Shown one piece after another: positions 35,642 through 44,837 of a DNA stretch of 64,000 nucleotides (position 1 is the first letter of the stretch; the number at the start of each line of letters is the position of its first letter). Under the pieces are notes generated by a model. It was not told the origin of the DNA. It saw only the letters and a list, made by a program, of their open reading frames with translations, and ran no database searches. Origin of the DNA: Methylophilus sp. 5 (lineage in GTDB: Bacteria > Pseudomonadota > Gammaproteobacteria > Burkholderiales > Methylophilaceae); assembly GCF_000515275.1 (NCBI RefSeq), contig NZ_KI911560.1:2604001-2668000 (forward strand), written 5' to 3'. A program made the translations under genes and the position numbers.

Positions 35642-36347
35642 ATTGCCTGACTGTCATCAGGTCTTCGGTGCTGATTTTTTTCTGATGCAGGGCGCTGGCG
35701 ATTAATACCCCTTGGGCACCTGCTTGTGCCAGCATGGTTATATCAGCCATATTTCTCACACCACCTGCGGCATACAGCGGTTGTGTTGGATATTGCTGCT
35801 TGAGTGAGGTGATTTTTTCAAGGTCTGGCCCTTGATTGGCGCCGACCTTGGGCAGGCTCATCAGAATCGTTGGTTGGCTCCAGTGTGTGTTGCTGGTCAA
35901 CAGCTCTGCCGGGCCATGAAATCCATCCTGAAAAAAGTCGAGTGATAAAATACTGCGCGCAGTCAGTTTGCGCATGGATTGATAGGTCTGAAGGTCTGCT
36001 AGCGTTTCACTGGCGAGAATAGGGGTCACACCAGCGTCTAACCATGGTTTGAGTGTCTCTGCGCTGTTTAGTCCTGCATCTACCCACCATGTAAGGGCTG
36101 GAAAGCTCGCCATGGCTTGTTTGATCAACGAGAGATGATTGGGCATTTCATGTTGGCCGGTGATTGCATTTAAATCGGCAATATACAGGCAGTCAAACGC
36201 ATAAACTTGTAAAATAGCAGCCACCACATCGAGCAGGGCATGGCTATCTGTTAGCTGCGATTGAATCGCGCTGTAGTGTTGACGTTGCCCTTGTATGGCC
36301 TGCACTACCTGGCCATGCATCAAGTCGATGACGGGAATAATATGCAC
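35640..36347 (-). CDS. HisA/HisF-related TIM-barrel protein of H4MPT-using organisms
   Basis: A 235-residue HisA-like barrel (IIPVIDLMHGQVV, ILSLDFFQDGFHGP, YAAGGVRNMADI). It lacks the histidine-operon context. This subgroup (related to COG1411) is known chiefly from methanogens and from methylotrophs that use tetrahydromethanopterin, and is thought to act in cofactor synthesis; the reaction is not established. It starts at GTG (complement of 36345-36347), which overlaps the start codon of the opposite gene by six bases. No better start fits the HisA-type N-terminus. Confidence 0.78.
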   Translation of the reverse strand: MHIIPVIDLMHGQVVQAIQGQRQHYSAIQSQLTDSHALLDVVAAILQVYAFDCLYIADLNAITGQHEMPNHLSLIKQAMASFPALTWWVDAGLNSAETLKPWLDAGVTPILASETLADLQTYQSMRKLTARSILSLDFFQDGFHGPAELLTSNTHWSQPTILMSLPKVGANQGPDLEKITSLKQQYPTQPLYAAGGVRNMADITMLAQAGAQGVLIASALHQKKISTEDLMTVRQ

Positions 36348-37406
36348 AATAAATCTCGCTTGAAAATCTGGGTCTGTGAATATGTCAGCGCTGGTGGCTT
36401 GGCCTCAGAGCCGCTGCCTGCCAGCTTGTTACAAGAGGGCTTGCTGATGCGTAATGCGCTGCTGGCCGACTTATCTGCGCTGGGCGTTGATTGTATCACT
36501 AGCCATGATTATCGCGTTGCTGCGCCCCTGCATGCTGAGAGCCAGCCTTTGCAGGCCGGGGATGATGCTTATGCCCTTTGGCACCAACAATTAGCCGCTA
36601 GTGATATTGATGCCTGCTGGGTGATTGCGCCCGAGACCGGTGGCCTGTTAGCGCAGATGCAGCAACTGGTGCAAAGCGCGGGCAAGGTTTGGATAGGCTG
36701 CACGGCAGCAGCGATACAACAGACGAGTGCGAAATCTGTGATGGCAGATATTTGCCAACAAGCAGGCATTGCCGTCTTGCCGCATGTATTTTTAGCCCAG
36801 GCTGATCCATCAATAGCCTTTGTTTCAGCCGACTGCGGCTGGGTGGTCAAGCCTGACGATGGGGCTGGTTGTGAGTTTACCTATTACTTTAAAAGTGTTA
36901 TTCAAGTATTTGAATTTAAAAATAAATTAATTATAAAAGATGCACTGTTGTTATCCCGCTTGTTGTTGCAACCTTATGTGCCCGGGGCCGCTTTAAGCAT
37001 GTCTGTAGTCGCGACGCATGATCAGGTGCAAGTGCTGGCCGGACATCAGCAAAAAATAGCGATCGACGAAGGGCATTTTCACTTTCATGGCGCGGGTGTG
37101 AATGAAGCTGCTATGTATTTACCAGCCATGCAACAACTGGCTGAGCAGATTCATCGTGCCATGCCTGGCCTGGTCGGCTACTGGGGCGCTGACATGATAC
37201 TGACGCAAGACAATCAATTAATGCTGGTTGAGGTGAATCCCCGGTTAACCACGCCTTATATCGGCTTATCGCAATTACTCACAGAAAATCCTGCTGAAAT
37301 GATCCTGGATACCATTTTGAACAATCATTTGAATTCTGTTCGTGCGCAGTCATCATGCGCAGTGACATTAACTACTGCATCTAGCCAGGAGTCTTTGCCA
37401 CGATGA
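36342..37406 (+). CDS. ATP-grasp ligase, MfnD-like (cofactor biosynthesis)
   Basis: A 354-residue ATP-grasp protein; KPDDGAGCE and VEVNPRLTTPYIGLSQ are the ATP/Mg-binding parts. In methanogens the related tyramine-glutamate ligase MfnD builds the side chain of methanofuran. Here it precedes MfnF-like and MfnE-like genes, so a role in methylofuran synthesis is likely but not proven. The start ATG 36342 overlaps the start of the divergent HisA-like gene. The end overlaps the next start by four bases (ATGA), so the two are translationally coupled. Confidence 0.78.
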   Translation: MHNKSRLKIWVCEYVSAGGLASEPLPASLLQEGLLMRNALLADLSALGVDCITSHDYRVAAPLHAESQPLQAGDDAYALWHQQLAASDIDACWVIAPETGGLLAQMQQLVQSAGKVWIGCTAAAIQQTSAKSVMADICQQAGIAVLPHVFLAQADPSIAFVSADCGWVVKPDDGAGCEFTYYFKSVIQVFEFKNKLIIKDALLLSRLLLQPYVPGAALSMSVVATHDQVQVLAGHQQKIAIDEGHFHFHGAGVNEAAMYLPAMQQLAEQIHRAMPGLVGYWGADMILTQDNQLMLVEVNPRLTTPYIGLSQLLTENPAEMILDTILNNHLNSVRAQSSCAVTLTTASSQESLPR

Positions 37407-38473
37407 AACGGGCTGTGATCGGTTGGGATATTGGCGGCGCGCATGTGAAAGCGGTGATGCTGGATGCGCAAGGTGACATTGTGTGTGTGTTACAGCAGGC
37501 ATGTGCGTTATGGAAAGGCCTGCCATTGCTTGAAGAGGCGATCAAGCATGTATTGCATCGCTGGCAAATAACGCCCGAAGATTGCGATCATGCAGTCACC
37601 ATGACTGGCGAGCTGGTCGATTTGTTTGATAATCGCTGGCAGGGCGTAAGGGCGATTGCAGAGACCGTACAGGCCTATTTGCCACAGGCCGCGTTTTACT
37701 GGGCCTCAGCGACAGACGGCGCAGGTTTTACTGCCAAGGTTATCGGTCACGAGCCGCAGATTGCCTCCATGAACTGGCACGCGTCAGCGCAATGCCTGGC
37801 TACCAGCGTTGCGGCTTTACCCGCTTTGGTCATTGATATTGGTAGCACTACCAGTGACATCACACTCTGTGACCAACAGCAGGTGTTCGCCTCAGGCTGG
37901 TCTGATGCCGAAAGAATGGCAAGCCAGGGCTTGTTGTATACCGGTGTGGTGCGCACGCCATTGATGGCACTGGGGCCGTTGATTGCTTGGACAGCACCTG
38001 GGCAAACGCAACCTGTGCTGCGCCATATTGCTGCAGAGTATTTTGCAACGACCGCAGATGTTTATCGCTTGCTTGGCGAGTTACCAGTCAGTTATGACCT
38101 GGCTGAGACGGCAGATGGTCAAGGGCGCTCTATGGTTGACAGTATGCGGCGCCTGGCGCGTATGGTGGGGCATGATGTTGAAGATAAAGCAGATGACGTC
38201 TGGCAGTCGTTGGCGCTTGCGTTTAAAGCCGCGCAACTCGATAGCTTGCAAAAGGCCGTACAGTCTATCATTGTGCAGGCACCAAAGCCGCCTGTGACAT
38301 TGATTGGTTTAGGCGCGGGCAGTTTTCTGGTCGCAGCGTTGGCGCAGCGCCTGGCGTTGGCTTATCAACCTGCCACGGCATTTATGCCAGCAGGCGATTT
38401 ACAATTAAAACAAGATGCAGAGGTCTGTTTTCCGGCCTATGCGGTTGCGAGGTTATGGCAAGCATGGCATTAA
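37403..38473 (+). CDS. MfnF-like C1-cofactor biosynthesis protein (hydantoinase/oxoprolinase-like)
   Basis: A 356-residue protein of the H4MPT-linked family (COG1548/TIGR03123), with actin-type phosphate loops GWDIGGAHVKAVM near the start and IDIGSTTSDITL in the middle. The methanogen member MfnF couples the furan pyrophosphate to gamma-glutamyltyramine, forming the methanofuran core. In methylotrophs the product would be methylofuran, which serves the formyltransferase/hydrolase complex. It overlaps the ATP-grasp gene by 4 bases and pabB by about 10. Family assignment is from memory of motifs, not a search. Confidence 0.8.
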   Translation: MKRAVIGWDIGGAHVKAVMLDAQGDIVCVLQQACALWKGLPLLEEAIKHVLHRWQITPEDCDHAVTMTGELVDLFDNRWQGVRAIAETVQAYLPQAAFYWASATDGAGFTAKVIGHEPQIASMNWHASAQCLATSVAALPALVIDIGSTTSDITLCDQQQVFASGWSDAERMASQGLLYTGVVRTPLMALGPLIAWTAPGQTQPVLRHIAAEYFATTADVYRLLGELPVSYDLAETADGQGRSMVDSMRRLARMVGHDVEDKADDVWQSLALAFKAAQLDSLQKAVQSIIVQAPKPPVTLIGLGAGSFLVAALAQRLALAYQPATAFMPAGDLQLKQDAEVCFPAYAVARLWQAWH

Positions 38474-39909
38474 CGCAGTTTGATTTACCTTATGCCGAAG
38501 GCATGCATTGGCTACAGCAAGTCAAGCATCTGGCCTGGCCAATGTTGCTCGAGAGCGGGCGGGTACAGACTCCGCACACGCAGGCAAAAAACGGGGTAGA
38601 TGAAGAGACCAGTTTGGGCGCCCGTTTCGATATCGTGGTTGCCGCGCCTGTGGCTAAAATCATCCACCGCCAACCGATCACCGAAGTGCATGCCAATCAA
38701 GTGGTCAAACAGACAGAGCAAGACCCTTTTCAGGTGATTCAGCAATGGTTGTCGCCACATGTGGTTGAACGGGTGACGGATATTCCGTTTGCAGGCGGCG
38801 CACTGGGATATTTTGCCTACGATCTTGGCCGTAGTATCGAAATCTTGCCAGCGCTGGCTGCTGCGGACATGCCATTGCCTGACATGCTGGTTGGTATTTA
38901 CGATTGGGCGATTATTGTCGATCATCATCTCGGTAACAGCAAGCTGGTATCGCATTGCCGTTTTATTGACCAGCAGGCGCTGACCACGCTACATCAGCAA
39001 CTATTGCAAGTGCCAATTGAGCGCCAAATTACATATCAGACACCTGCGTTTAAAGTGACCGGCGAGATTGAGCCAAATATGGATCAAGCGGCTTATGCTC
39101 AGGCGTTTCAGCAAGTCAAAGACTATATCAGCGCGGGCGATTGCTACCAGATTAATCTTGCGCAACGGTTTGCAGTGAGCGTGGCTGGTGATGCCAGCCA
39201 GGCCTACGACCACTTCCGCCAATTGAGTCGTGCGCCATTTATGGCTTACCTGCAGGTTGAGGATAATGCCGGGGCACCATTGACGGTCTTGTCGATGTCG
39301 CCAGAGCGGTTTTTGCAGGTGATTGATCGCAAGGTCGAAACCCGGCCAATTAAAGGCACCCGGCCACGGCATGCCGACGCAACTGCCGACGCGCAAGCAG
39401 CTGAGGAGTTGGTGCATAGCATTAAAGATAGGGCAGAGAACCTGATGATTGTCGATTTGCTGCGTAACGACATTGGTAAGGTCTGTGAAGTCGGGTCAGT
39501 CAAGGTGGATGCCTTGTTCAAATTACAACGATTTACCAATGTGCACCATCTGGTGAGTATTGTGCGTGGCTTGCTGGCCCCTAAGTTTCATGCGCTGGAT
39601 TTATTACGCGGCTGCTTTCCTGGCGGGTCGATTACCGGTGCGCCCAAATTGCGCGCGATGGAGATTATCGAAGCGCTGGAACCACACCGGCGTGGCATTT
39701 ACTGTGGCAGCATTGGCTATATTGGCTTTGATGGTAGTATGGATACCAATATCGCAATAAGAACCGCCGTGATATGCAATGACCGTATGACTTTTTTTGC
39801 CGGCGGTGGTGTGGTGGCAGATTCGGATTGCGCCAAAGAGTATCAAGAAACATTTGATAAAGCTTCGCAATTTTTCAAGTTGGTTGCACACTTTAAAACT
39901 AAAAACTAA
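38464..39909 (+). CDS. pabB: Aminodeoxychorismate synthase component I (PabB-like)
   Basis: PabB makes 4-amino-4-deoxychorismate, the precursor of p-aminobenzoate. The C-terminal chorismate-binding domain shows PIKGTRPR (PIKGT at 295-299), DLLRNDIGKVCEVGS and GSITGAPK. PIKGT, not PIAGT, is the mark of PabB as against TrpE. p-Aminobenzoate is needed both for folate and for RFAP synthase in methanopterin synthesis, which explains its place among C1-cofactor genes. I prefer ATG 38464 to 38455, since the GAGG site is too near the latter. About 481 residues. Confidence 0.88.
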   Translation: MALTQFDLPYAEGMHWLQQVKHLAWPMLLESGRVQTPHTQAKNGVDEETSLGARFDIVVAAPVAKIIHRQPITEVHANQVVKQTEQDPFQVIQQWLSPHVVERVTDIPFAGGALGYFAYDLGRSIEILPALAAADMPLPDMLVGIYDWAIIVDHHLGNSKLVSHCRFIDQQALTTLHQQLLQVPIERQITYQTPAFKVTGEIEPNMDQAAYAQAFQQVKDYISAGDCYQINLAQRFAVSVAGDASQAYDHFRQLSRAPFMAYLQVEDNAGAPLTVLSMSPERFLQVIDRKVETRPIKGTRPRHADATADAQAAEELVHSIKDRAENLMIVDLLRNDIGKVCEVGSVKVDALFKLQRFTNVHHLVSIVRGLLAPKFHALDLLRGCFPGGSITGAPKLRAMEIIEALEPHRRGIYCGSIGYIGFDGSMDTNIAIRTAVICNDRMTFFAGGGVVADSDCAKEYQETFDKASQFFKLVAHFKTKN

Positions 39910-39925
39910 TACTCGGGGCATAGAT

Positions 39926-40582
39926 ATGTGGGTGATCAAGCTAGGGGGCAGCGTGACACACTACAGCAGCCTGGTGCAGTGGCTGCGGCTGGTTGTTCGC
40001 TGGGGGGATGGCAAAGTCATTATTGTGCCCGGTGGTGGCTTGTATGCTGACGCTGTGCGGGATTTTCAGCATATGCGCGCGGCTTTGCCTGACGGCCATA
40101 TTCATGATCAGCAAGCGCATGCATTGGCTATTTATGCCATGGACCAAATGGCGCGCAGCCTGGTTGCTATGGTGCCTGAGCTGGCACTGGTTAGAAACCC
40201 GCTTGAGATTGCAGAAAGCGGCTGGCAGCATCGCGGCCTGGTATGGCTGCCGAGTGAAATGGCGTTAAACACCACGTTTGCCAATGAGCATGTGTTGCCA
40301 GAAAGCTGGGATGTCACTTCTGACAGCCTGGCCGCCTGGTTAGCGTGGCAGCTCGAAGCGGACCATTTACTGCTGGTTAAGTCAGATCACTGGCTACTAG
40401 AAACTCACGCTGGCCTGGCGCTAGCAACGCTTCAATCTATGGGTATTGTAGACCAGGGGTTGTCAGGCTTGCTTGTGCAGGCCACATTTCAAACATGGGT
40501 CGTGCATCAGAGCGAGCATGCGCTGTTTCAGCAGGGGTTTAAAACGGCGGCGTTAACGCACCACTTATTACAAAATGACTAA
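39926..40582 (+). CDS. Amino-acid-kinase-fold protein, MfnE-like
   Basis: A 218-residue protein opening MWVIKLGGSV and carrying VIIVPGGGLYAD, which are the phosphate and nucleotide-binding parts of the aspartokinase/uridylate-kinase fold. The methanogen relative MfnE phosphorylates aminomethyl-furan-methanol phosphate to the pyrophosphate used by MfnF. Having an MfnE-like gene in one cluster with MfnD- and MfnF-like genes strengthens the methylofuran reading. It follows pabB by 16 bases and ends a five-gene neighbourhood. Annotation as a generic aspartate kinase would be wrong in length: no ACT domains. Confidence 0.78.
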   Translation: MWVIKLGGSVTHYSSLVQWLRLVVRWGDGKVIIVPGGGLYADAVRDFQHMRAALPDGHIHDQQAHALAIYAMDQMARSLVAMVPELALVRNPLEIAESGWQHRGLVWLPSEMALNTTFANEHVLPESWDVTSDSLAAWLAWQLEADHLLLVKSDHWLLETHAGLALATLQSMGIVDQGLSGLLVQATFQTWVVHQSEHALFQQGFKTAALTHHLLQND

Positions 40583-40601
40583 ATAGCACAGCGGCTGAGT
40601 G

Positions 40602-43600
40602 TTAATCAGTCACGTCACTTTTTTCAAAATGGCCAAAATGCAGCATGATGGTTGGCAAAATCAGCAAGTTGAGGATGGTCGAGGAGATGAGGCCGCCGAC
40701 AATGATGGTCGCCATCGGCCCCTCAATTTCACGCCCCGGTTCACCACTGCCTATTGCTAGCGGCAACAGTCCTAATGCTGTAACCAATGCCGTCATCAAC
40801 ACAGAAGGCAGGCGCTCAGAAGCGCCGCGAATGCAGGTTTCAAGGTTCCATTGATAGCCTTCTTTATCCACCAGATGCTGAAAGTGCGACACCATCATGA
40901 TCGAGTTGCGCAGGGTGATGCCAAATAACGTGACAAAGCCAACCAATGTGCCGACAGAAATCCAGCCACCGGTAAAAAAAGTGGCAACCACGCCGCCTAT
41001 CAAGGCAAACGGCAGGTTGGCGAAGGTGAGCATGAGGTTACGCAAACGGCCAAAGGCAATATACAGCATGAGAAAAATCGCTACACCTGCCACCAGTGAA
41101 TGAATAATCAAATCTTGGCGCGATTGTGCATTGGCTTCTGCCTCACCCGAAAACTCCAGGTAGTTGCCGCTGTTTAATTGCAGTTTTTTGTGCAAAGTGC
41201 TGCGTATGTCTTCAAGCAACAAGGCCTGATCACGCCCGACAATGTTGGCAGTAATGGTTTGAATGCGCTTGGCACCCGAGTGCAAAATCTTGGAGCGCCC
41301 ACCTTCTTGTGCCACATAGGCCACATCTGACAGCTTGAGCATTTGGCCTTCGGGGTTAAAAATCGGGATATTGCGCATGTCTGCAATATCATCGCGCGAG
41401 GCATCGTTAAGCAACACGCTGACGCCGATGGAGCGATTGCCCATAAACACGTGATTCACAGGCACGCCCTCATAGCAAGCTTTCACCGTGTCCAGCACAT
41501 CAACCGGCTGTAGCCCCCATAGCGCCAGTTTTTCCTGCTTGAGTCGGATCACAATTTCAGGTGTTTCTGGCGGCGATTGCACCATGACATCGCGGACACC
41601 GCGTATCGTGCCCAACAGATTGGCCACTTTTTGTGCATCTCTGTCCAAGGCGTCCAGGTCCTGGCCAAAAATATTGATCACCAGGCCAGCGGCGTAGCCA
41701 GAGATGGTTTCTTCAATGCGCTCGGTTAAAAACGTATTAATAGCAAAGTTGGCACCAACAAAGCCTAGTTCGACTTTACCATCACCATCGTCATCCTCTG
41801 TTTCACCAGCCAGTTCTTCACGAATATCATGAAAAATACGTTCTTGTTCTTTGCCAGACACCGTGCCAATTTCGACCTCAAATTCACTGTAATGGGTGCC
41901 AAAGGTATCTGCTGCATTGGGCGCACGGCCCACCCATTGCGCCACACTTTTAACCCCCGGAATCTCTAGCAGCACCTTGGTGACTTGATTGCCTAGTTTC
42001 AATGACTGTACTTCTGAGGTGCCAGGCACCGTGGTCATGTGCAAAATGTAATGGCCTTCGCGCAGGGCTGGAATAAACTGGCTTCTAAACAACGGCAAAA
42101 TGGCCAGGCCCAGTGCAATACAGACAAAACTGGTGATTAATATGAGTTGATAACGATGTTCAATCTGGTGCAGTAGTTTGACGTAACGCTGTTTTAACCA
42201 GCGCAACACGGGCGAGTCTTCATTTGTGAGCGGTGCTTTTGCCAGCAAGGCATAGCACAGCGCTGGCGTGAGTGTGAGGGCAACCACCAGTGAAGCCAGA
42301 ATGGCCGCAATATAGGCGTAACCCAATGGAGCAAATAATTTACCAGCCACGCCAGACAAGGTCAGTAGCGGTAAAAACACCAGTGCCACAATAATGGTGG
42401 CATAGACCACTGAGCTACGGACCTCCATCGAGGCTTGAAATACCACTTGTGCTGCAGGCAGCGGGTGCGCTAACAGCCGGTTTTCGCGCAGGCGGCGGAA
42501 AATATTTTCCGTATCAATAATGGCATCATCGACTACTTCGCCCAGCGCGATGGCCAGACCGCCCAGCACCATGATATTGAGCCCGACGCCATATTGATAC
42601 AGCACGACAATGGCGGTGAGGAGTGACAGCGGAATTGCTGTTGCCGAGATCACCGCGGTGCGGACATTAAACAAAAAGGCGAACAACACCAATATGACTA
42701 AAAATGAGCCGATTAAAATATCGGTACGCAAGCTATGAATCGCTGTTTCAATAAAGTTGGCCGGGCGAAACAAACCTTCATGCAGCGTCACTTTTTGCGC
42801 GGTCAGGCTGGGTTTGATGTCTGACAGCTTACGTTCCAGCAACTTGGTCAGCGCATAAACATTGGCACCGAGCTGGCCTTGCACCGACAGGTAAACCGCC
42901 GGGTGGCCATTGATGGCCGCAGCGCTAATAGAGGGCGCTGCGCCTTCAGCCACCTCAGCGACGTCGCTGATCCGAATGGTGCGGCCCAGTTTGCGTAATA
43001 AGGTGATATTGGCCAGCTGTTGCGGGGTAGTGGTTTGCCCCTGGCTATTTAAAATAATGCGCTGGTTGTCATTTTGAATATAGCCTGCGCCCCGTACGCC
43101 GGTGGCGCGGCTGGCCGCATTTACCACATCTTGCACGTTTAACTGGTACAACATGAGTTTGCGTGGATCCACTTTAATCTGGAACTGACGCACTTCGCCG
43201 CCATACACGTTGATGTCTGCCACACCGGGAATCGCCATCAGATGCGGCGTTAAGTGCCAGTCCACCAGTGTACGCAATTGCATCAGCGATAGTTTGTCCG
43301 ACGTCACGCCTATGCCCATCACCGTACTGGCCGAGGAGGTGAGTGGGGTGATGTTGGGCACGATGCCAGGCGGCAACTGGCTGCCCAGCATATTCAGGTG
43401 CTCAGCCACAATTTGCCGGTTACGGTAAATGTCTGATTTATCCTGAAAAATGACCGTCACAATAGACAAGCCAGGAATCGACTGCGAGCGCAGACTTTTA
43501 ATGCCTATGGCACCAGAAATTACATTCTCAATCGGCTGCGTGACCAGCTTTTCAACCAGGCTGGCGGAGAGTCCAGCAGATTCAGTTTGTATCACCACTT

Positions 43601-43736
43601 GCGTCGGTGCAAACTCCGGGAAAACGTTTAAATCACTCTGGGTTAAGCTATAACTGCCATACACAATCACCAGCAGGGCAAGGCCTATCATCACCCCATA
43701 AAAACGAATAGCAAACCTGACCAGCGCCGACATCAT
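40602..43736 (-). CDS. Heavy-metal-type RND efflux transporter (CusA/CzcA family)
   Basis: A 1044-residue inner-membrane pump driven by protons, with the usual 12 membrane segments and two large periplasmic loops. The TM4 motif is ALGEVVDDAIIDTENIFRR; this is neither the DFG..DGA of zinc/cobalt pumps nor the plain CusA form, so the substrate is open. Residues 648-656 read DDDGDGKVE, a DxDxDG calcium-type loop lacking the final EF-hand Glu. Adaptor and outer-membrane genes are just upstream on the same strand, giving a full tripartite system. Confidence 0.9.
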   Translation of the reverse strand: MMSALVRFAIRFYGVMIGLALLVIVYGSYSLTQSDLNVFPEFAPTQVVIQTESAGLSASLVEKLVTQPIENVISGAIGIKSLRSQSIPGLSIVTVIFQDKSDIYRNRQIVAEHLNMLGSQLPPGIVPNITPLTSSASTVMGIGVTSDKLSLMQLRTLVDWHLTPHLMAIPGVADINVYGGEVRQFQIKVDPRKLMLYQLNVQDVVNAASRATGVRGAGYIQNDNQRIILNSQGQTTTPQQLANITLLRKLGRTIRISDVAEVAEGAAPSISAAAINGHPAVYLSVQGQLGANVYALTKLLERKLSDIKPSLTAQKVTLHEGLFRPANFIETAIHSLRTDILIGSFLVILVLFAFLFNVRTAVISATAIPLSLLTAIVVLYQYGVGLNIMVLGGLAIALGEVVDDAIIDTENIFRRLRENRLLAHPLPAAQVVFQASMEVRSSVVYATIIVALVFLPLLTLSGVAGKLFAPLGYAYIAAILASLVVALTLTPALCYALLAKAPLTNEDSPVLRWLKQRYVKLLHQIEHRYQLILITSFVCIALGLAILPLFRSQFIPALREGHYILHMTTVPGTSEVQSLKLGNQVTKVLLEIPGVKSVAQWVGRAPNAADTFGTHYSEFEVEIGTVSGKEQERIFHDIREELAGETEDDDGDGKVELGFVGANFAINTFLTERIEETISGYAAGLVINIFGQDLDALDRDAQKVANLLGTIRGVRDVMVQSPPETPEIVIRLKQEKLALWGLQPVDVLDTVKACYEGVPVNHVFMGNRSIGVSVLLNDASRDDIADMRNIPIFNPEGQMLKLSDVAYVAQEGGRSKILHSGAKRIQTITANIVGRDQALLLEDIRSTLHKKLQLNSGNYLEFSGEAEANAQSRQDLIIHSLVAGVAIFLMLYIAFGRLRNLMLTFANLPFALIGGVVATFFTGGWISVGTLVGFVTLFGITLRNSIMMVSHFQHLVDKEGYQWNLETCIRGASERLPSVLMTALVTALGLLPLAIGSGEPGREIEGPMATIIVGGLISSTILNLLILPTIMLHFGHFEKSDVTD

Positions 43737-43772
43737 GCTTGACGCTCTCTTTTGCTAATCAGCGGGTGCAGA

Positions 43773-44837
43773 TTAATCTTCATTTTCGTTTTTAATCTGA
43801 AACTTGAATTCTTCTGACAGCAACAACTGCGCGCCACGCGTGACCACCTCGGTGCCGGGGGCAATGCTGTTATCAAACCAGCCGTTATCCAGCTCAATGT
43901 CAGATGCCACTGGTTTGCGCAAAAAGGTATCTGGCTTGGTTTTAACGTAAATCCAGGCCATGCCGCCATGCCAGGCAATGGCCTGGTTAGGCACAATCAC
44001 GCCTTTCAGGGTAGCAGAAGAGGATTGCGCAGGCACTACATTGACGCGCATCCCCACGCGTAAATAATCGGCAGGCGCACTGTAAAAGTAAGTTTTACCG
44101 ATATTGCTGATGTCGGTTTGAATCGATTGCGACACGTAATCGGCCTGAATCGGCGTCACTTCATCCTGAATCGGCGAAATATACAGGCTGGAATTACCCT
44201 CCGGCGCTTTAAATTTCAATGGAAAGCTGACTTGTACCAGCACTTTTTTTTGCATCAGCAATTCATGCAACGGGCCGGAAGAGGGGTGCTGTGTTACCAG
44301 CATGGCCAGCGGCTGCCCCCATTGCGCAATAATGGTGTCAGTGAGCGCTTTGAGCTGGGCTTGAGTGGCTTTAATCTGCGTCTGGTCACTAATCAGCAGT
44401 GCTTGCGCCTCTTGTACGGCTTTGTCAGAAACGTTTTTATCGTCTTCGTTGAGTTGTTTGTAACGCTGATATTGCAGTTGGTGGTTCGGTAGGACACTCT
44501 CAGCCAGCGCCAACTGTGACTTTAACTGCTGGTATTGACTATTGTAGTCGACCAGCGTTTGTATCGAAATCACTGAACCCAGTACTTTGATATTGCCGTG
44601 GTAATCATAAGGTTGCAGCGGCTGTACGCTGATGCCGCTATTTTTTTGTGTGGCCAGGTTGAGTTGCACCACCTGCAAGCCATGTTGTTCTGTGACGCGC
44701 ACCGGGCCTTCAATTTCTTCTTCGCTATCCTCTTGAATTGACTCATATTCATCGCGACCAACAAACACAATGGTCCAAATCAGGATCACAATTAAAACAA
44801 TCTGAGCTCCGATAATCCAGAGTGCTTTTTTATTCAT
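43773..44837 (-). CDS. RND efflux periplasmic adaptor (membrane fusion protein)
   Basis: A 354-residue adaptor with one N-terminal membrane helix (IIGAQIVLIVILIWTIVF), a coiled-coil region around residues 105-165 (YQQLKSQLALAESVLPNHQL) and beta-barrel/membrane-proximal parts. It bridges pump and outer-membrane channel. It has an acidic stretch right after the membrane helix (EYESIQEDSEEEIEG), possibly a metal-collecting segment. Its start overlaps the end of the outer-membrane-factor gene by four bases and its stop lies 36 bases before the pump. Confidence 0.86.
   Translation of the reverse strand: MNKKALWIIGAQIVLIVILIWTIVFVGRDEYESIQEDSEEEIEGPVRVTEQHGLQVVQLNLATQKNSGISVQPLQPYDYHGNIKVLGSVISIQTLVDYNSQYQQLKSQLALAESVLPNHQLQYQRYKQLNEDDKNVSDKAVQEAQALLISDQTQIKATQAQLKALTDTIIAQWGQPLAMLVTQHPSSGPLHELLMQKKVLVQVSFPLKFKAPEGNSSLYISPIQDEVTPIQADYVSQSIQTDISNIGKTYFYSAPADYLRVGMRVNVVPAQSSSATLKGVIVPNQAIAWHGGMAWIYVKTKPDTFLRKPVASDIELDNGWFDNSIAPGTEVVTRGAQLLLSEEFKFQIKNENED

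Noticed and set aside
39926..40582. Annotation as aspartate kinase
   Set aside because: Length is only 218 residues without ACT domains and it lies in a C1-cofactor cluster; an MfnE-type kinase is more consistent.
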